Source: Pseudomonas oryzihabitans (GTDB taxonomy: Bacteria > Pseudomonadota > Gammaproteobacteria > Pseudomonadales > Pseudomonadaceae). From it: a stretch of 64,000 bases of DNA. The position numbers were made by a program, and so were the translations under genes. The stretch is taken from assembly GCF_024652905.1 (NCBI RefSeq), contig NZ_CP102428.1, forward strand, positions 3,828,001 to 3,892,000, read 5' to 3'. The notes under the pieces were generated by a model, which saw nothing but the letters and a program-made list of their open reading frames with translations, searched no databases and was not told where the DNA came from. Below are positions 29,827 through 39,977 of this stretch, piece after piece; position 1 is the stretch's first letter, and each line of letters begins with the position of its first letter.

Positions 29827-31059
29827 TCAGCCGGCCTGGGACAGGGTTGAGCGGACCGCCGGCGGGGCGACGTCTTCGCCGGCCTTTTCCAGATTCTTGC
29901 CCAGCAGGGCGTGGTAGAGCTCCTTGTCACCGAGGATGCCCACGGCGCGGCCTTCGGTCTCTAGCACCAGCTTGTGTCCGGTGTGGTAGCGGATCTCCAG
30001 GGCATCGCGCATGCGGATGTCGGCCGGTGCCAGGGTCGGTTGGCGTTGCAGGCTGGTGACCGGCATGCCCGGGGTCCAGCGTTGCAGGGCCAGGCTCTCG
30101 CCGCCACGGCGCAGGGCCTTGACCGTCTGGTTTTCCAGGGCCAGCCAGATATCGTGGCTGCGCTCCAGGCAGATCTCGTTGCCTTCACGACCGCACTTGT
30201 CCAGGCCACGCATCAGGCTATAGCCGCTGAGCACGTTGAGCGGATTGGTGTGGGCGACGAAGGTGCGCACGTATTCGTCCGCCGGATTGAGCACGATGTC
30301 TTCGGGGCGGCCGTGCTGAATGATGCGGCCGTCCTTCATGATGGCGATGTTGGTGCCGATCTTGAGGGCTTCGTCGAGGTCATGGCTGACGAAGACGATG
30401 GTCTTGTTGACCTTGGCCTGCAGCTGCAGCAATTCGTCCTGCAGTTGCTGGCGGATCAGCGGGTCGAGGGCGGAGAAGGGCTCGTCCATCAGCAGGATGT
30501 CGGCGTCCATGGCCAGGGCGCGGGCCAGGCCGACGCGCTGCTGCATGCCGCCGGAGAGGGAGTCGGGCTTCTTGTTGCGCCACTGGGTCAGGCCCACCAG
30601 CTCCAGCTTCTCGTCGACCAGCTTCTTGCGCTCGGCGGCCGAGCGACCCTGCATCTCCAGGCCGAAGCCGACGTTCTCGGCCACGGTCAGCCAGGGCATC
30701 AGGGCGAACTTCTGGAACACCATGGCGATGCGGGTGGTGCGCATGTCCTTGAGCACGGCGGGCGAGCAGTTGGCGATGTCCACCTCGGCGCCCTGATGCT
30801 CGATCAGCAGCTTGCCGCGACTCACGGTGTTGAGGCCATTGATGCAGCGCAGCAGGCTGGACTTGCCCGAGCCGGACAGGCCCATCAGCACGCAGATCTC
30901 GCCTTTCTGGACCTCCAGGCAGGCGTCCTCGACGCCCAGTACCTGGCCAGTCTCCTGGAGGATCTCGCTGCGACCCTTGCCCTGGTCGAGCAGCTCCAGG
31001 GCGCGCTTGTTCTGCTTGCCGAAGATGACGTCGACGTGTTCGAAACGAATGGCGGTCAT
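29827..31059 (-). CDS. cbcV: Choline/betaine/carnitine ABC transporter ATPase
   Basis: 410 residues of the ProV type. Walker A GLSGSGKSS (60-68), signature LSGGMQQR, Walker B ILLMDEP and the H-loop FVSHD are intact. A C-terminal CBS-like region (about 290-400) is of the kind that senses ionic strength or ligand in this family. It forms an operon with cbcW, 3 bases upstream. In P. aeruginosa this core transporter uses several separate binding proteins. Confidence 0.93.
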   Translation of the reverse strand: MTAIRFEHVDVIFGKQNKRALELLDQGKGRSEILQETGQVLGVEDACLEVQKGEICVLMGLSGSGKSSLLRCINGLNTVSRGKLLIEHQGAEVDIANCSPAVLKDMRTTRIAMVFQKFALMPWLTVAENVGFGLEMQGRSAAERKKLVDEKLELVGLTQWRNKKPDSLSGGMQQRVGLARALAMDADILLMDEPFSALDPLIRQQLQDELLQLQAKVNKTIVFVSHDLDEALKIGTNIAIMKDGRIIQHGRPEDIVLNPADEYVRTFVAHTNPLNVLSGYSLMRGLDKCGREGNEICLERSHDIWLALENQTVKALRRGGESLALQRWTPGMPVTSLQRQPTLAPADIRMRDALEIRYHTGHKLVLETEGRAVGILGDKELYHALLGKNLEKAGEDVAPPAVRSTLSQAG

Positions 31060-31062
31060 GAC

Positions 31063-31905
31063 TTATTTAACCTCGCGTGGGGCGGGTTGCTTGCACACCC
31101 GGTCGAGCAGGATGGCGATCAGGACGATGGACAGGCCGGCTTCGAAGCCCAGGGCGATGTCCGCGGTGTTGAGGGCGTTCACCACCGGCTTGCCGAGGCC
31201 ATCGGCGCCCACCAGGGCGGCGATCACCACCATGGACAGCGACAGCATGATGCACTGGGTGATGCCGGCGCCGATGCTGGGCATGGCGTGGGGCAGCTCG
31301 ATGCGGGTCAGCAGCTGCCAGCGCGAGCAGCCGAAGGCCTTGCCGGCGTCCATCAGCTCGGCGGGAACGTCCTGGATGCCCAGGCAGGTCAGGCGGATCG
31401 GCGCGGCCACGGCGAAGACCACCGTGGAGATCAGCCCGGGCACCACGCCCAGGCCGAACAGGGTCAGGGTCGGAATCAGATAGACGAAGGTGGGGACCGT
31501 CTGCATCAGGTCCAGGACCGGGCGCAGGCCGGTGTAGAACCAGGGTTTGTGCGCGGCGATGATGCCCAGCGGCACGCCGACGGCGATGCACACCAGGGTG
31601 GCGAAGACCACCTGGGCCAGGGTTTCCATGGTTTCCTGCCAGTACCCCAGGTTGAGGATCAGCAGCAGGGAGATGAGGGCGAAGATCACCAGGCCGATGC
31701 TGCGTTGCAGCAGATAGATCCCTACCGCGACCAGGGCGATGAAGGCCAGCGGGTGGAACCACATCAGTCCGGCGGTGAGGCCGTGGATGAGGCCGGACAG
31801 CACATCGGAGATCTTGTCGAAGACGCTGGCGCCATGCAGCGTCAGCCAGTCGATGAAATCGGCGATCTGCTGGCCGAGAGGGAGCTTGTGGTCGGTGATT
31901 AACAT
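31063..31905 (-). CDS. cbcW: Choline/betaine/carnitine ABC transporter permease
   Basis: 280 residues from ATG 31905 (MLITDHKLPLGQQ). A GTG at 31944 would add 13 residues, but neither start has a strong ribosome binding site. The protein is a ProW-type permease with several membrane helices and the EAA-like loop ELMDAGKAFGCSRWQLLTRIELPHAMPSI that contacts the ATPase. Confidence 0.92.
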   Translation of the reverse strand: MLITDHKLPLGQQIADFIDWLTLHGASVFDKISDVLSGLIHGLTAGLMWFHPLAFIALVAVGIYLLQRSIGLVIFALISLLLILNLGYWQETMETLAQVVFATLVCIAVGVPLGIIAAHKPWFYTGLRPVLDLMQTVPTFVYLIPTLTLFGLGVVPGLISTVVFAVAAPIRLTCLGIQDVPAELMDAGKAFGCSRWQLLTRIELPHAMPSIGAGITQCIMLSLSMVVIAALVGADGLGKPVVNALNTADIALGFEAGLSIVLIAILLDRVCKQPAPREVK

Positions 31906-32021
31906 AACGGTGCCCGTCAGGTAGGAGTGGACAGGTCGAAGCACGATAACCGCTGATTCGTGCTTCGGCTGTGGCAGTACCCGCCCGAACTGGCGCGGGA
32001 CAGTCGAATGTTAGTGTTCGA

Positions 32022-32960
32022 TCAGGGGGCCAGGGCGGTCTTCGCCGCCTCCAGCGCAGGCTTGCCATCGCGGGTGGTCACGCCGGCCAGCCACTGGTCG
32101 AGCACCTGCGGATGCGCCTTGAGCCAGGCCTTGGCGGCGGCGCTCGCGGCTTGTTTTTCGTTGAGCACCTTGTCCATCAGCTGGTTTTCCATGTCCAGGG
32201 TAAAGGACAGGTTGGTCAGCAGCTTGCCCACGTTGGGGCATTCCTGGACGTAGCCCTTGCGCACGTTGGTGTAGATGGTGGCGCCGCCGTAGTTGGGGCC
32301 GAAGACGTCGTCGCCGCCCTGGAGATAGGCCATCTTGAAGCGGGTGTTCATCGGGTGGGGTTCCCAGCCGAGGAAGACCACCCACTGCTGGCGCCGCTCG
32401 GCGCGCTGGATCTGCGACAGCATCCCGGCCTCGCTGGACTCCACCAGCTTGAACTTGCCCAGGTCGAAGGTGTTCTTGTCGATCATGCCCTGGATCAGGC
32501 GATTGCCATCGTTGCCCGGCTCGATACCGTAGATCTTGCCGTCGAACTTGTCGGCGTTCTTGGCGATGTCGGCGAAGCTCTTGACCCCGGCGTCATAGAC
32601 ATACTGGGGGACCGCCAGGGTGTACTTGGCACCTTCCAGGTTGGCGCGCACGGTCTCGACGCTGCCGTTGTCGGCATAGGGCTTGATGTCAGCCGCCATG
32701 CTCGGCATCCAGTTGCCGAGGAAGACGTCGATGTCCTTGTTCTGCAAGGATTTGTAGGTGACCGGTACGGAGATCATGTTGGTCGTGGTCTGGTAGCCGA
32801 GGGCGTGCAGCACCTCGCTGGTCACGGCCGTGGTCACGGTGATGTCGGTCCAGCCGACGTCAGCAAAGCGCACCTTGGCACAGGAAGCCGGCTCGGCTGC
32901 CTGAACAGCGAGTGGCGCCAGCAGAGCGGCACTCAAGAGCCAACGGGAACAACCTTTCAT
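32022..32960 (-). CDS. cbcX: Choline/betaine-type substrate-binding protein
   Basis: 312 residues with a signal peptide (CSRWLLSAALLAPLAVQA). Quaternary-amine binding family with aromatic residues in VGWTDITV, LGNWMPSM, PQYVYDAG and LGWEPHPMN, the positions that form the ligand's aromatic box. AAGGAGATG precedes the start. It lies just upstream of cbcWV on the same strand, so it is the likely cognate CbcX. Confidence 0.9.
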   Translation of the reverse strand: MKGCSRWLLSAALLAPLAVQAAEPASCAKVRFADVGWTDITVTTAVTSEVLHALGYQTTTNMISVPVTYKSLQNKDIDVFLGNWMPSMAADIKPYADNGSVETVRANLEGAKYTLAVPQYVYDAGVKSFADIAKNADKFDGKIYGIEPGNDGNRLIQGMIDKNTFDLGKFKLVESSEAGMLSQIQRAERRQQWVVFLGWEPHPMNTRFKMAYLQGGDDVFGPNYGGATIYTNVRKGYVQECPNVGKLLTNLSFTLDMENQLMDKVLNEKQAASAAAKAWLKAHPQVLDQWLAGVTTRDGKPALEAAKTALAP

Positions 32961-33232
32961 GGACACATCTCCTTGCGTTTGGCGGGGTACCTTTCGGTGC
33001 GCCCCACGTGTATTTATCTGTAACCCATCCCCCCAGGCTCGCCTACCGCCTGCGTCGCTACCAGTGTACGCGGCGTCGCAACCAGAAGCGGAAATGTCGT
33101 ATCCAGCACGAGCCCCGGGACAGGTCCGCGCCCAGGGCGGCGTGGCCGCGCGAGGCGGCGGCGCGAGCGTACATGCCTCTTGCGGCGAGCCGCTGCCCAG
33201 AGGGGTTGATAGCCATCGCACAGGCCCGCGAT

Positions 33233-34171
33233 TCAGTTGGCCAGGCTGGCCTTCACCGCGACGTTGCCCGGCGCACCGCTGCGGGTGGCGACGCCCTTGA
33301 GCCAGGCGTCGAGGCGTTCGGGATTGCGCTTGAGCCAGTTGCGCACGGCGCGGCGCGGATTGTCCTTTTCGTTGAGCCCCCGATCCATCAGCTGGTTCTC
33401 CATGTCCAGGGAAAACTCCAGGTTGCCCAGCAGCCGGGCCACGTTGGGGCACTGCTGGGCATAGCCCTTGCGCACCACCGTGTAGACCGTCGCCCCACCC
33501 TGATCGGGTCCGAAGTAGTCGTCGCCGCCGTCCAGGTAGGCCAGCTTGTGCCGGACGTTCATCGGATGCGGTTCCCAGCCGAGAAAGACGATCCACTGGC
33601 GGTCCAGCAGCTCCTTCATCCGCACCTGGGTCAGCATGCCCTGCTCGCTGGATTCGTCGAGCCTGAAGTCGCCCAGGCCGAAGGCGTTGCTGGCGATCAT
33701 CTTCTTGACCAGGGCATTGCCGTCGTTGCCGGGCTCGATGCCGTAGATAGTGCGGTCGAAACGCTCGGCGAAGCGGGCGATATCGGCGAAGTTCTTGACC
33801 CCGGCCTCGTAGACATACTGGGGCACCGCCAGGGTGTAGCGAGCGCCCTCCAGATTGGCGTGCAGGCGTTCGACCGCTCCTGCGTCGACCATGGGCTGGC
33901 TGAGCTTGGCCTGCGCCGGCATCCAGTTGCCAAGAAAGACATCGGCCTCGCCTGCGGCCAGGGCGTCGTAGGTCTGCGGCAGGGACAGGCGCAGCACCTC
34001 GGTCTCGTAACCGAGGGCGCTGAGCAGATAGCGGGTCATGGCGTTGGTGATATTGAGATCCGACCAGCCGACATCGGCCAGGCGCACCTGCTGGCAACTT
34101 TCGGCCTCGCCCGCCTGCACGGTCGAGCTCAGCAACAGACCGGACAACCACAGCGCTTGGGAGATTTTCAT
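33233..34171 (-). CDS. Second quaternary-amine binding protein (CaiX/BetX-like)
   Basis: 312 residues, the same length as its downstream neighbour and clearly a paralogue: VGWSDLNI, LGNWMPAQ, PQYVYEAG and LGWEPHPMN align with the four aromatic patches of cbcX. Signal peptide ISQALWLSGLLLSSTVQA. GGAG lies 6 bases before ATG 34171. It may widen the transporter's range to carnitine or betaine; the ligand cannot be told from sequence. Confidence 0.85.
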   Translation of the reverse strand: MKISQALWLSGLLLSSTVQAGEAESCQQVRLADVGWSDLNITNAMTRYLLSALGYETEVLRLSLPQTYDALAAGEADVFLGNWMPAQAKLSQPMVDAGAVERLHANLEGARYTLAVPQYVYEAGVKNFADIARFAERFDRTIYGIEPGNDGNALVKKMIASNAFGLGDFRLDESSEQGMLTQVRMKELLDRQWIVFLGWEPHPMNVRHKLAYLDGGDDYFGPDQGGATVYTVVRKGYAQQCPNVARLLGNLEFSLDMENQLMDRGLNEKDNPRRAVRNWLKRNPERLDAWLKGVATRSGAPGNVAVKASLAN

Positions 34172-34636
34172 CCTGAACTCCAGGGAATCGCGAAGGGAAG
34201 GGCCCTGGCCACTGCACGTACCGGTCCGTCTGGCCCCGGTCTTGATGGCTTTTCGCCACAAGTGGCCAGAAGGGCGACCAACGGTCGCTGGCCTGAACTA
34301 CAACCGTGCCAATTGAGTCGCCATGCCACATTTTGGCGCGCATCGGTTACGTCCTGGTGTTACCGATGGGATACCTCTGGCGAAGTGCTATCTCCCAGAG
34401 GTCGGTCTCAGACCTGAAAGGTCGCAATTAAAAACCCTATCTAATCAACGCCATTGACTGCTGCTTAATGGATTATTCGCCCCAGACAGCCTGCCTGCAG
34501 CGGGGTTCACCCATTTTCGGCATGGGAATTGCGACATGACTTATGCGTCCGCGACACATCTTTCGCCCAACGTTGTCCGCCGCACCTCATTAGAGCCCAG
34601 CAAAGGGCCCCAGCCTGCGTGAAGGAGATTCAAACC
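34172..34636. promoter_or_regulatory. 465-base divergent regulatory region, binding protein 2 / gbdR
   Basis: No gene is supported here. The half next to gbdR is AT-rich (34425-34475). Direct repeats GCGACA start at 34531 and 34551, exactly 20 bases apart, the geometry of AraC-family sites. An imperfect hairpin (GGCCAG ... CTGGCC with inner GCGACC/GGTCGC) spans about 34266-34295. Confidence 0.5.
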
Positions 34637-35734
34637 ATGTCGCCCATTCCCACCTCGTCACAGGCCCGTGCGATCCAGTCCATCGGCTTTCTGCTGCTGG
34701 ACAACTTCACACTTATCTCCCTGGCGTCGGTGGTGGAGCCGCTGCGCATGGCCAACCAGCTGTCGGGACGCGAACTCTATCGCTGGTGCACCCTGAGTCT
34801 GGACGGCCGTCCGGTGCGGGCGAGCGACGGCTTGCAGATCACTCCGGACAGTGCCGTCAGCGCCGCCCCGGCAATGGACATGGTGATCGTCTGCGGCGGC
34901 GTGGGCATCCAGCGCAGCGTGTCGCGCGAGCATTGCACCTGGCTGCAGAGCCAGGCGCGCCAGGGCCGCAAGCTGGGCGCGGTCTGTACCGGCAGCTGGG
35001 CCCTGGCCCGTGCCGGTCTGCTCGACGGCTACGACTGCAGCGTGCACTGGGAAACCCTGGCGGCCCTGCAGGAAGCCTATCCGCGCGTGGTGCTCAGCAC
35101 CCGTCTGTTCACCATCGACCGCAACCGCTGCACCGCCTCGGGCGGTACCGCGCCGATGGATATGATGCTGCACCTGATCGGTCGCGAGCATGGTCGCGAG
35201 CTGTCGGCGGCGATCTCGGAGATGTTCATCTACGAGCGCATCCGCAACGAGCAGGATCACCAGCGCGTGCCTCTCAAGCACATGCTGGGTACCAACCAGC
35301 CCAAGCTGCAGGAGATCGTGGCGCTGATGGAGGCCAATCTCGAAGAGCCCATCGACCTCGACGAGCTGGCGGTCTATGTGGATGTGTCCCGGCGCCAGCT
35401 GGAGCGCCTGTTCCAGAAGTACCTGCACTGCTCGCCGTCGCGCTACTACCTCAAGCTGCGGCTGATCCGCGCCCGGCAGCTGCTCAAGCAGACCACCCTG
35501 TCGATCATCGAGGTGGCGTCGGTGTGCGGCTTCGTCTCCACCCCGCACTTCTCCAAGTGCTACCGCGAATACTTCGGCATCCCGCCGCGCGACGAGCGCC
35601 AGGGTCCGACCATCCAGCAGCCCATCGCCCTGATGCCGTTGTCCCAAGAGCTGTCGCTGATGCCGGCCTCGTCCGCGCTGGCGGCCCTGAGTCAGGCCCA
35701 GGGCGAATCCACCTTCGCCAGCGTGCGGCTGTAG
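34637..35734 (+). CDS. gbdR: GbdR, AraC-family activator of glycine betaine catabolism
   Basis: 365 residues from ATG 34637, which follows GAAGGAGA. An N-terminal DJ-1/PfpI-like domain (FLLLDNFTLISLASVVEPLRMA, VCGGVGIQ) precedes an AraC helix-turn-helix (residues about 235-325). GbdR responds to betaine and dimethylglycine and activates genes for betaine and sarcosine breakdown and choline uptake. Several of those genes, soxBDAG and cbcXWV, are adjacent here. It ends 15 bases from a convergent amidase gene. Confidence 0.92.
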   Translation: MSPIPTSSQARAIQSIGFLLLDNFTLISLASVVEPLRMANQLSGRELYRWCTLSLDGRPVRASDGLQITPDSAVSAAPAMDMVIVCGGVGIQRSVSREHCTWLQSQARQGRKLGAVCTGSWALARAGLLDGYDCSVHWETLAALQEAYPRVVLSTRLFTIDRNRCTASGGTAPMDMMLHLIGREHGRELSAAISEMFIYERIRNEQDHQRVPLKHMLGTNQPKLQEIVALMEANLEEPIDLDELAVYVDVSRRQLERLFQKYLHCSPSRYYLKLRLIRARQLLKQTTLSIIEVASVCGFVSTPHFSKCYREYFGIPPRDERQGPTIQQPIALMPLSQELSLMPASSALAALSQAQGESTFASVRL

Positions 35735-35749
35735 GTCGCCTCGGCCGGC

Positions 35750-36535
35750 CTAGCGACCGCTGGGCAGGCTGAGCAGCAATGCCGCCGTCTGCAGATCCGG
35801 CTGGCCGTCGAAACGGCCGGGCCGGTACTTCATCTGGAAGGCACCGATGACATCGCGGGTACCCTGATCGAGCACGCCGGTGCGCGGTACCGCGTAACCG
35901 ATTCGTGCCAGTTGATCTTGGAACCAGGCCGGCGGCGGCAGCACGCCGCCCAGGCTGGCCTGGCGCTGGGCGACCACGTTCTGATTCGGCCAGTTGATCA
36001 GCCCCGCCGCGGCCAGGCGCGCCCAGGGAAACAGCGGACCCGGATCCTGCTTGCGTCCCGGGGCGATGTCGCTGTGGCCGACGATGGCGCGGCGATCCAG
36101 GCCGTGGCGTTGTTCGATGTCCTTGAGCAGCGGAATCAGCGCCTGGATCTGGGCTTCGCTGAAGGGATACCACTGGCGTCCGGCCGGGGTGTCGCGAAAG
36201 CCCAGGTTGACCATCTCGATGCCGATGGAGGTGGAATTGAGCCAGGTACGGCCTTCCCATTCGCTGACGCCGGCATGCCAGGCGCGGCGATTCTCATCCA
36301 CCAGGCGGTAGATGGTGCCGTCGGTGTCGATCAGGTAGTGGGCGCTGACGCCGGCCTGGGTCAGCAGCTTGAGCGACTGCTTGGAATCGGCCGCGGTGTA
36401 GTGCAGGACGATGTACTGCACCCGGCTGTCCTGATCGCGGGCGGTGTAGTCGTCATTGATGCGCGGACCGCTGGAGCAGCCGGCCAGGAGCAGGCCGCAG
36501 AGCAGCCAGGGGAGGAACTTGAAGGGATTTCGCAC
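35750..36535 (-). CDS. ampDh2: N-acetylmuramoyl-L-alanine amidase, AmpD-type lipoprotein
   Basis: 261 residues from GTG 36535, which has GAGG 6 bases upstream. Lipoprotein signal with lipobox LLLAGCSS. Amidase_2 domain with zinc ligands in IVLHYTAADS and GHSDIAPGRKQDPGP, then a C-terminal peptidoglycan-binding fold (IGYAVPRTGVLDQGTRDVIGAFQ). It cleaves the amide between muramic acid and the stem peptide. AmpDh2 rather than AmpDh3 is inferred from the lipobox and length. Confidence 0.88.
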   Translation of the reverse strand: MRNPFKFLPWLLCGLLLAGCSSGPRINDDYTARDQDSRVQYIVLHYTAADSKQSLKLLTQAGVSAHYLIDTDGTIYRLVDENRRAWHAGVSEWEGRTWLNSTSIGIEMVNLGFRDTPAGRQWYPFSEAQIQALIPLLKDIEQRHGLDRRAIVGHSDIAPGRKQDPGPLFPWARLAAAGLINWPNQNVVAQRQASLGGVLPPPAWFQDQLARIGYAVPRTGVLDQGTRDVIGAFQMKYRPGRFDGQPDLQTAALLLSLPSGR

Positions 36536-36560
36536 GATTACCTCGCGAACGGCGGAAGGG

Positions 36561-38330
36561 TCAGGCCACGTCCAGGCGATCGCGTCCGGCGCGCTTGGCG
36601 CGGTAGAGCGCCTGGTCGGCACGTTCGAATACGGTATCGGCATCCTCGCCCGGCGCAAAGGCGGCAAGACCAGCGGACAGGGTGATCACCACCCGCTCGC
36701 CCTTGAAATGGAAGGGGCAGGCGGCGACGGCGGCGCGTAGCTGCTCGATCAGGGTCACCCCGCCGGCGACCGGCGTGGCGCTCAACAGCACGACGAACTC
36801 CTCGCCGCCGAAGCGGGCGATGAAGTCGGTCTTGCGCAGGCGGCGCTGCAATTCGCTGGCGATGATCTTGAGCACCTTGTCGCCGGCCAGGTGACCGTAG
36901 CCGTCGTTGATGCGCTTGAACAGATCGACATCGAGCACCGCCAGCAGCAGGTCGCCGCCATGGCGTTGCCAGCGGGCCACCTCCAGTTCCAGGCGTTCGC
37001 TCCAGGCGGCACGATTGGGCAGCCCGGTGAGGGGGTCGCAAAGGGCCTTCTGTCGCTGTTCTTCGAGGTGGCCGCGATACTGCTGGGCCTCGCGCTCCAT
37101 GCCGGCGACGCGCTCGGTGAGGGCGTTGAATCGCTCGGTGGCTTCCTGCTCGCGGGTCTCGCGCTGGCTCTGCTGCTCGGCCAGGCTGGTCAGCAGGCCT
37201 TCCAGTCGGCTGTCGAGGGACAGTTTGAGACTGTCCAGGTCGGTGGCCTCCTGGACCTCGTTCTGCAGTTCGTTGACCTGACCGCGCAGGGCCTCGCCGA
37301 AGGCCCGCTCCTGGGTCTGGCCGTCCTGACGCTGGTCGTGGACGTGTTGCAGACCGGTCTGGAAGGCGGCGAGGCGCTCGTTGAGGCGGCGCAGATAGAG
37401 CTGGAATTCGCTCTGCCCGGAATGGTTGAGGGCCAGCACCAGTACCGACAGGTCGTCGAGCACCGGTACCAGTTCGTACCAGTTCAGGCTGCCCTGGATG
37501 CGCTGGCGCAGGTGCTCGGCCTGGGGCTTGTGGCTGTCGGGCAGCGCCAGGTCGTCGAGCAGGCGCAAAAGGGTAGCTTCCAGATGCGGGGCGATGGCGC
37601 TGTAGCCGGGCTCGGGCACCGGTGGTAGGGCATAGGCCGGATCGGCCGGCGCAAGCGAAGCATCGCCGCTGATTTCGACGGCAGCGGCTGGCGGACTGGC
37701 CAGCGCTGGCGGTTCGGACGTTTCCGCCGGCTCGGCCTGGGCGAGAGGCGCAGCGGTGTCGGGCATCTGCGCCGGTAGCGTCGCTGGCGCCTCTTCCGCA
37801 TGCTCGCCTCGTCCTCCCAGCAGGCGCTGCAGGAAGCCGGGGCGGGCGGGCTGCTCGGGGTGCAGCTGGCTCAGGGCCTGTTGCTGCAGGCGGCTGAACT
37901 CGCCGAGCAGCGCGGGCAGCTCGCTCGGCTGGCCGGCAGCGGCCTGGGCGCGCTTGGCGAAACCCTTGAGCGCCTTGCGCTGGTCACGCGGCAACTCCAG
38001 GGTCTGCAGCAGCCGGCAGAGTTCGGCAAAGGCCTCGGTTACCTGCCGCGCACGCAATTCCCGGCGCTGCTCGGAGTCGAGCACGGTGCGTTCCAGGCGC
38101 GGAATCAGCTTGGCGAGATCGGCGTCGCTGTCGTCCCGGCGGAGAATGTCGCGCAATTCGACCAGGCAGGCGTCCACCGCCGCGTCGTTGCCTTCGGCGG
38201 CCAGACTGCTGCGCACGAGGCCACGACGCACCAGGTCCAGGCGGTTTTCCCACCGGCTCTCCAGGCGTTCGAGATTCTCGAGGCTCTCCAGGTATTTGTT
38301 TTTCCAGCGTTCGACGTCCGCGCGCTCCAT
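36561..38330 (-). CDS. GGDEF diguanylate cyclase (DgcH-like)
   Basis: 589 residues from ATG 38330. A long helical N-terminus (residues 1-420, coiled coil near 340-420, low-complexity Ala/Pro linker near 190-235) precedes a GGDEF domain with catalytic GGEEF (about 508) and an intact inhibitory I-site RKTD five residues before it. No transmembrane segment is seen. Active c-di-GMP synthesis is expected. Its place between ampDh2 and dsbA matches DgcH of P. aeruginosa. Confidence 0.88.
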   Translation of the reverse strand: MERADVERWKNKYLESLENLERLESRWENRLDLVRRGLVRSSLAAEGNDAAVDACLVELRDILRRDDSDADLAKLIPRLERTVLDSEQRRELRARQVTEAFAELCRLLQTLELPRDQRKALKGFAKRAQAAAGQPSELPALLGEFSRLQQQALSQLHPEQPARPGFLQRLLGGRGEHAEEAPATLPAQMPDTAAPLAQAEPAETSEPPALASPPAAAVEISGDASLAPADPAYALPPVPEPGYSAIAPHLEATLLRLLDDLALPDSHKPQAEHLRQRIQGSLNWYELVPVLDDLSVLVLALNHSGQSEFQLYLRRLNERLAAFQTGLQHVHDQRQDGQTQERAFGEALRGQVNELQNEVQEATDLDSLKLSLDSRLEGLLTSLAEQQSQRETREQEATERFNALTERVAGMEREAQQYRGHLEEQRQKALCDPLTGLPNRAAWSERLELEVARWQRHGGDLLLAVLDVDLFKRINDGYGHLAGDKVLKIIASELQRRLRKTDFIARFGGEEFVVLLSATPVAGGVTLIEQLRAAVAACPFHFKGERVVITLSAGLAAFAPGEDADTVFERADQALYRAKRAGRDRLDVA

Positions 38331-38475
38331 CCGCCCGCTCCAAAGGCTTGAGGGTGGCCAGCAGGCAGGCACGACGGGGCGCCCAACCAACTTGATAGTG
38401 GCTAGGGTATCGGCGGTTTCGGGGAAAGTTTGAGCAGGACGACCAGAGGCCGCTTGGGCGGGACGAACTGAGGAG

Positions 38476-38500
38476 CCGCCGCCGCAGGACGCGGCGGCGG
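38476..38500 (-). terminator. GC hairpin downstream of dsbA
   Basis: CCGCCGCCGC / GCGGCGGCGG, 10-bp stem with a 5-base loop, 8 bases past the dsbA stop on the minus strand. No T tract, so efficiency is uncertain. Confidence 0.45.
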
Positions 38501-38507
38501 ATGAAGC

Positions 38508-39137
38508 TTACTTGGCGGCGCGTTCTTTCTGGATCAGGAAGTCGGCGACCTTCAGGGTTTCGTCCGGACCACCTGAGGAGCCCAGGTCGAAGCGATACTT
38601 GCCGTTGACCACCATGGTCGGTACGCCGGTGATCTGATAGGCCATGGCCAGTTTCTTGTCCTTTTCCACCTGACCCTTCACGGCGAAGGAGTTGTAGGTG
38701 CTGAGGAACTTGTCACGATCCACGCCCTGGGTGGCGAGGAAGTCGGCCATCTCTTCGGGTGTGGCGAGCTTCTTGTGCTCCTTGTGGATGGCGGCGAAGA
38801 CGGCGTCGTGCACCTTGGCTTCCACGCCCATGGCTTCCAGGGTCACGAACAGCTGACCATGGACGTTCCAGACGCCACCGAACATGGCCGGCACGCGCTT
38901 GAAGGTGACGTCGTCGGGCAGCTTCTTGGACCAGGCGTTGAGGGTGGGCTCGAAGGCGTAGCAGTGCGGGCAGCCGTACCAGAACAGCTCAACCACTTCG
39001 ATCTTGCCGGGTTCGGACACCGGAACCGGACTGCTCAGTTCGGTGTACTGCTTGCCGGCCTGGATGTCGTCGGCATGGGCGGCCGCGCCGAACAGACTGG
39101 CGGCGGCGAACACGGCGGAGAAAAGCAGGTTGCGCAT
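38508..39137 (-). CDS. dsbA: Thiol:disulfide interchange protein DsbA
   Basis: 209 residues from ATG 39137 (AGGAG 7 bases upstream). Signal peptide (NLLFSAVFAAASLFGAAAHA), then thioredoxin fold with active-site CPHC (Cys56, Cys59) and cis-proline in TGVPTMVVNGKY. It introduces disulfides in the periplasm. Neighbours engB and dgcH match the P. aeruginosa locus. Confidence 0.96.
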   Translation of the reverse strand: MRNLLFSAVFAAASLFGAAAHADDIQAGKQYTELSSPVPVSEPGKIEVVELFWYGCPHCYAFEPTLNAWSKKLPDDVTFKRVPAMFGGVWNVHGQLFVTLEAMGVEAKVHDAVFAAIHKEHKKLATPEEMADFLATQGVDRDKFLSTYNSFAVKGQVEKDKKLAMAYQITGVPTMVVNGKYRFDLGSSGGPDETLKVADFLIQKERAAK

Positions 39138-39338
39138 GGGACTACTCCTGGAAGAAAGCACGCCCACCAACCGGGCATGACGGATTGCGGGCATTGTAGC
39201 CGGGTGCATCGCCGCGCCTAGTCGCTGACGCGGTCGAGGCCGGCCATGTTCAGGCTTCGTTCAGGTTGCCAGGAGCGCGGCCCTCGCCCAGCGCATCCGA
39301 TATACTGCTGGCTTTGCCGCGCGCTCGCGAGTACCCCC

Positions 39339-39977
39339 ATGTCCAGCTTCAAGAATCCCATCGTCGGTCTGTGCCAGCAGGCGTCCTTTCTCATCAGCGC
39401 CGCCAAGGTCGATCAGTGCCCGCTCGACAGCGGTCTGGAAGTGGCCTTCGCCGGCCGCTCCAACGCCGGCAAGTCCAGTGCGCTCAACACCCTGACCCAC
39501 GCCAACCTGGCGCGCACCTCGAAGACGCCGGGACGCACCCAGCTGCTCAACTTCTTCACCCTCGACGAGGAGCGGCGCCTGGTGGACCTGCCCGGCTATG
39601 GCTACGCCAAGGTGCCGATCCCGCTCAAGCAGCATTGGCAGGAGCACCTGGAAGCCTATCTGAGCAGCCGCAATTCGCTCAGCGGCGTGGTGCTGATGAT
39701 GGATATCCGCCATCCGCTGACCGAATTCGACCGTCTGATGCTGGACTGGGCCCAGGCCAGTTCCATGCCGCTGCACATCCTGCTGACCAAGGCCGACAAG
39801 CTGGCCTTCGGCGCGCAGAAGAACGCCCTGCTCAAGGTGCAGCGCGAGGTGCGTCAGGGCTGGGGCGATACCGCCAGCATCCAGCTGTTCTCGGCGCCCA
39901 AGCGCCAGGGGATAGAAGATGCCCAGCGGGTGCTGGCCAGTTGGCTGGGTCTCGACGAGCCCGCCGCCGAGGCATAA
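39339..39977 (+). CDS. engB: Ribosome biogenesis GTPase EngB/YihA
   Basis: 212 residues from ATG 39339. P-loop GRSNAGKSS (39-47), G3 DLPGYGYAK and G4 TKAD are clear. It helps large-subunit assembly. A TATACT -10-like box lies at 39301. Its stop codon touches the terminator of a convergent small RNA, the same layout as Spot 42/engB in E. coli and ErsA in P. aeruginosa. Confidence 0.95.
   Translation: MSSFKNPIVGLCQQASFLISAAKVDQCPLDSGLEVAFAGRSNAGKSSALNTLTHANLARTSKTPGRTQLLNFFTLDEERRLVDLPGYGYAKVPIPLKQHWQEHLEAYLSSRNSLSGVVLMMDIRHPLTEFDRLMLDWAQASSMPLHILLTKADKLAFGAQKNALLKVQREVRQGWGDTASIQLFSAPKRQGIEDAQRVLASWLGLDEPAAEA

Noticed and set aside
29974-31902. A 642-codon frame antisense to cbcV and cbcW
   Set aside because: The opposite strand carries intact ABC transporter motifs; the antisense translation is repetitive and matches nothing.
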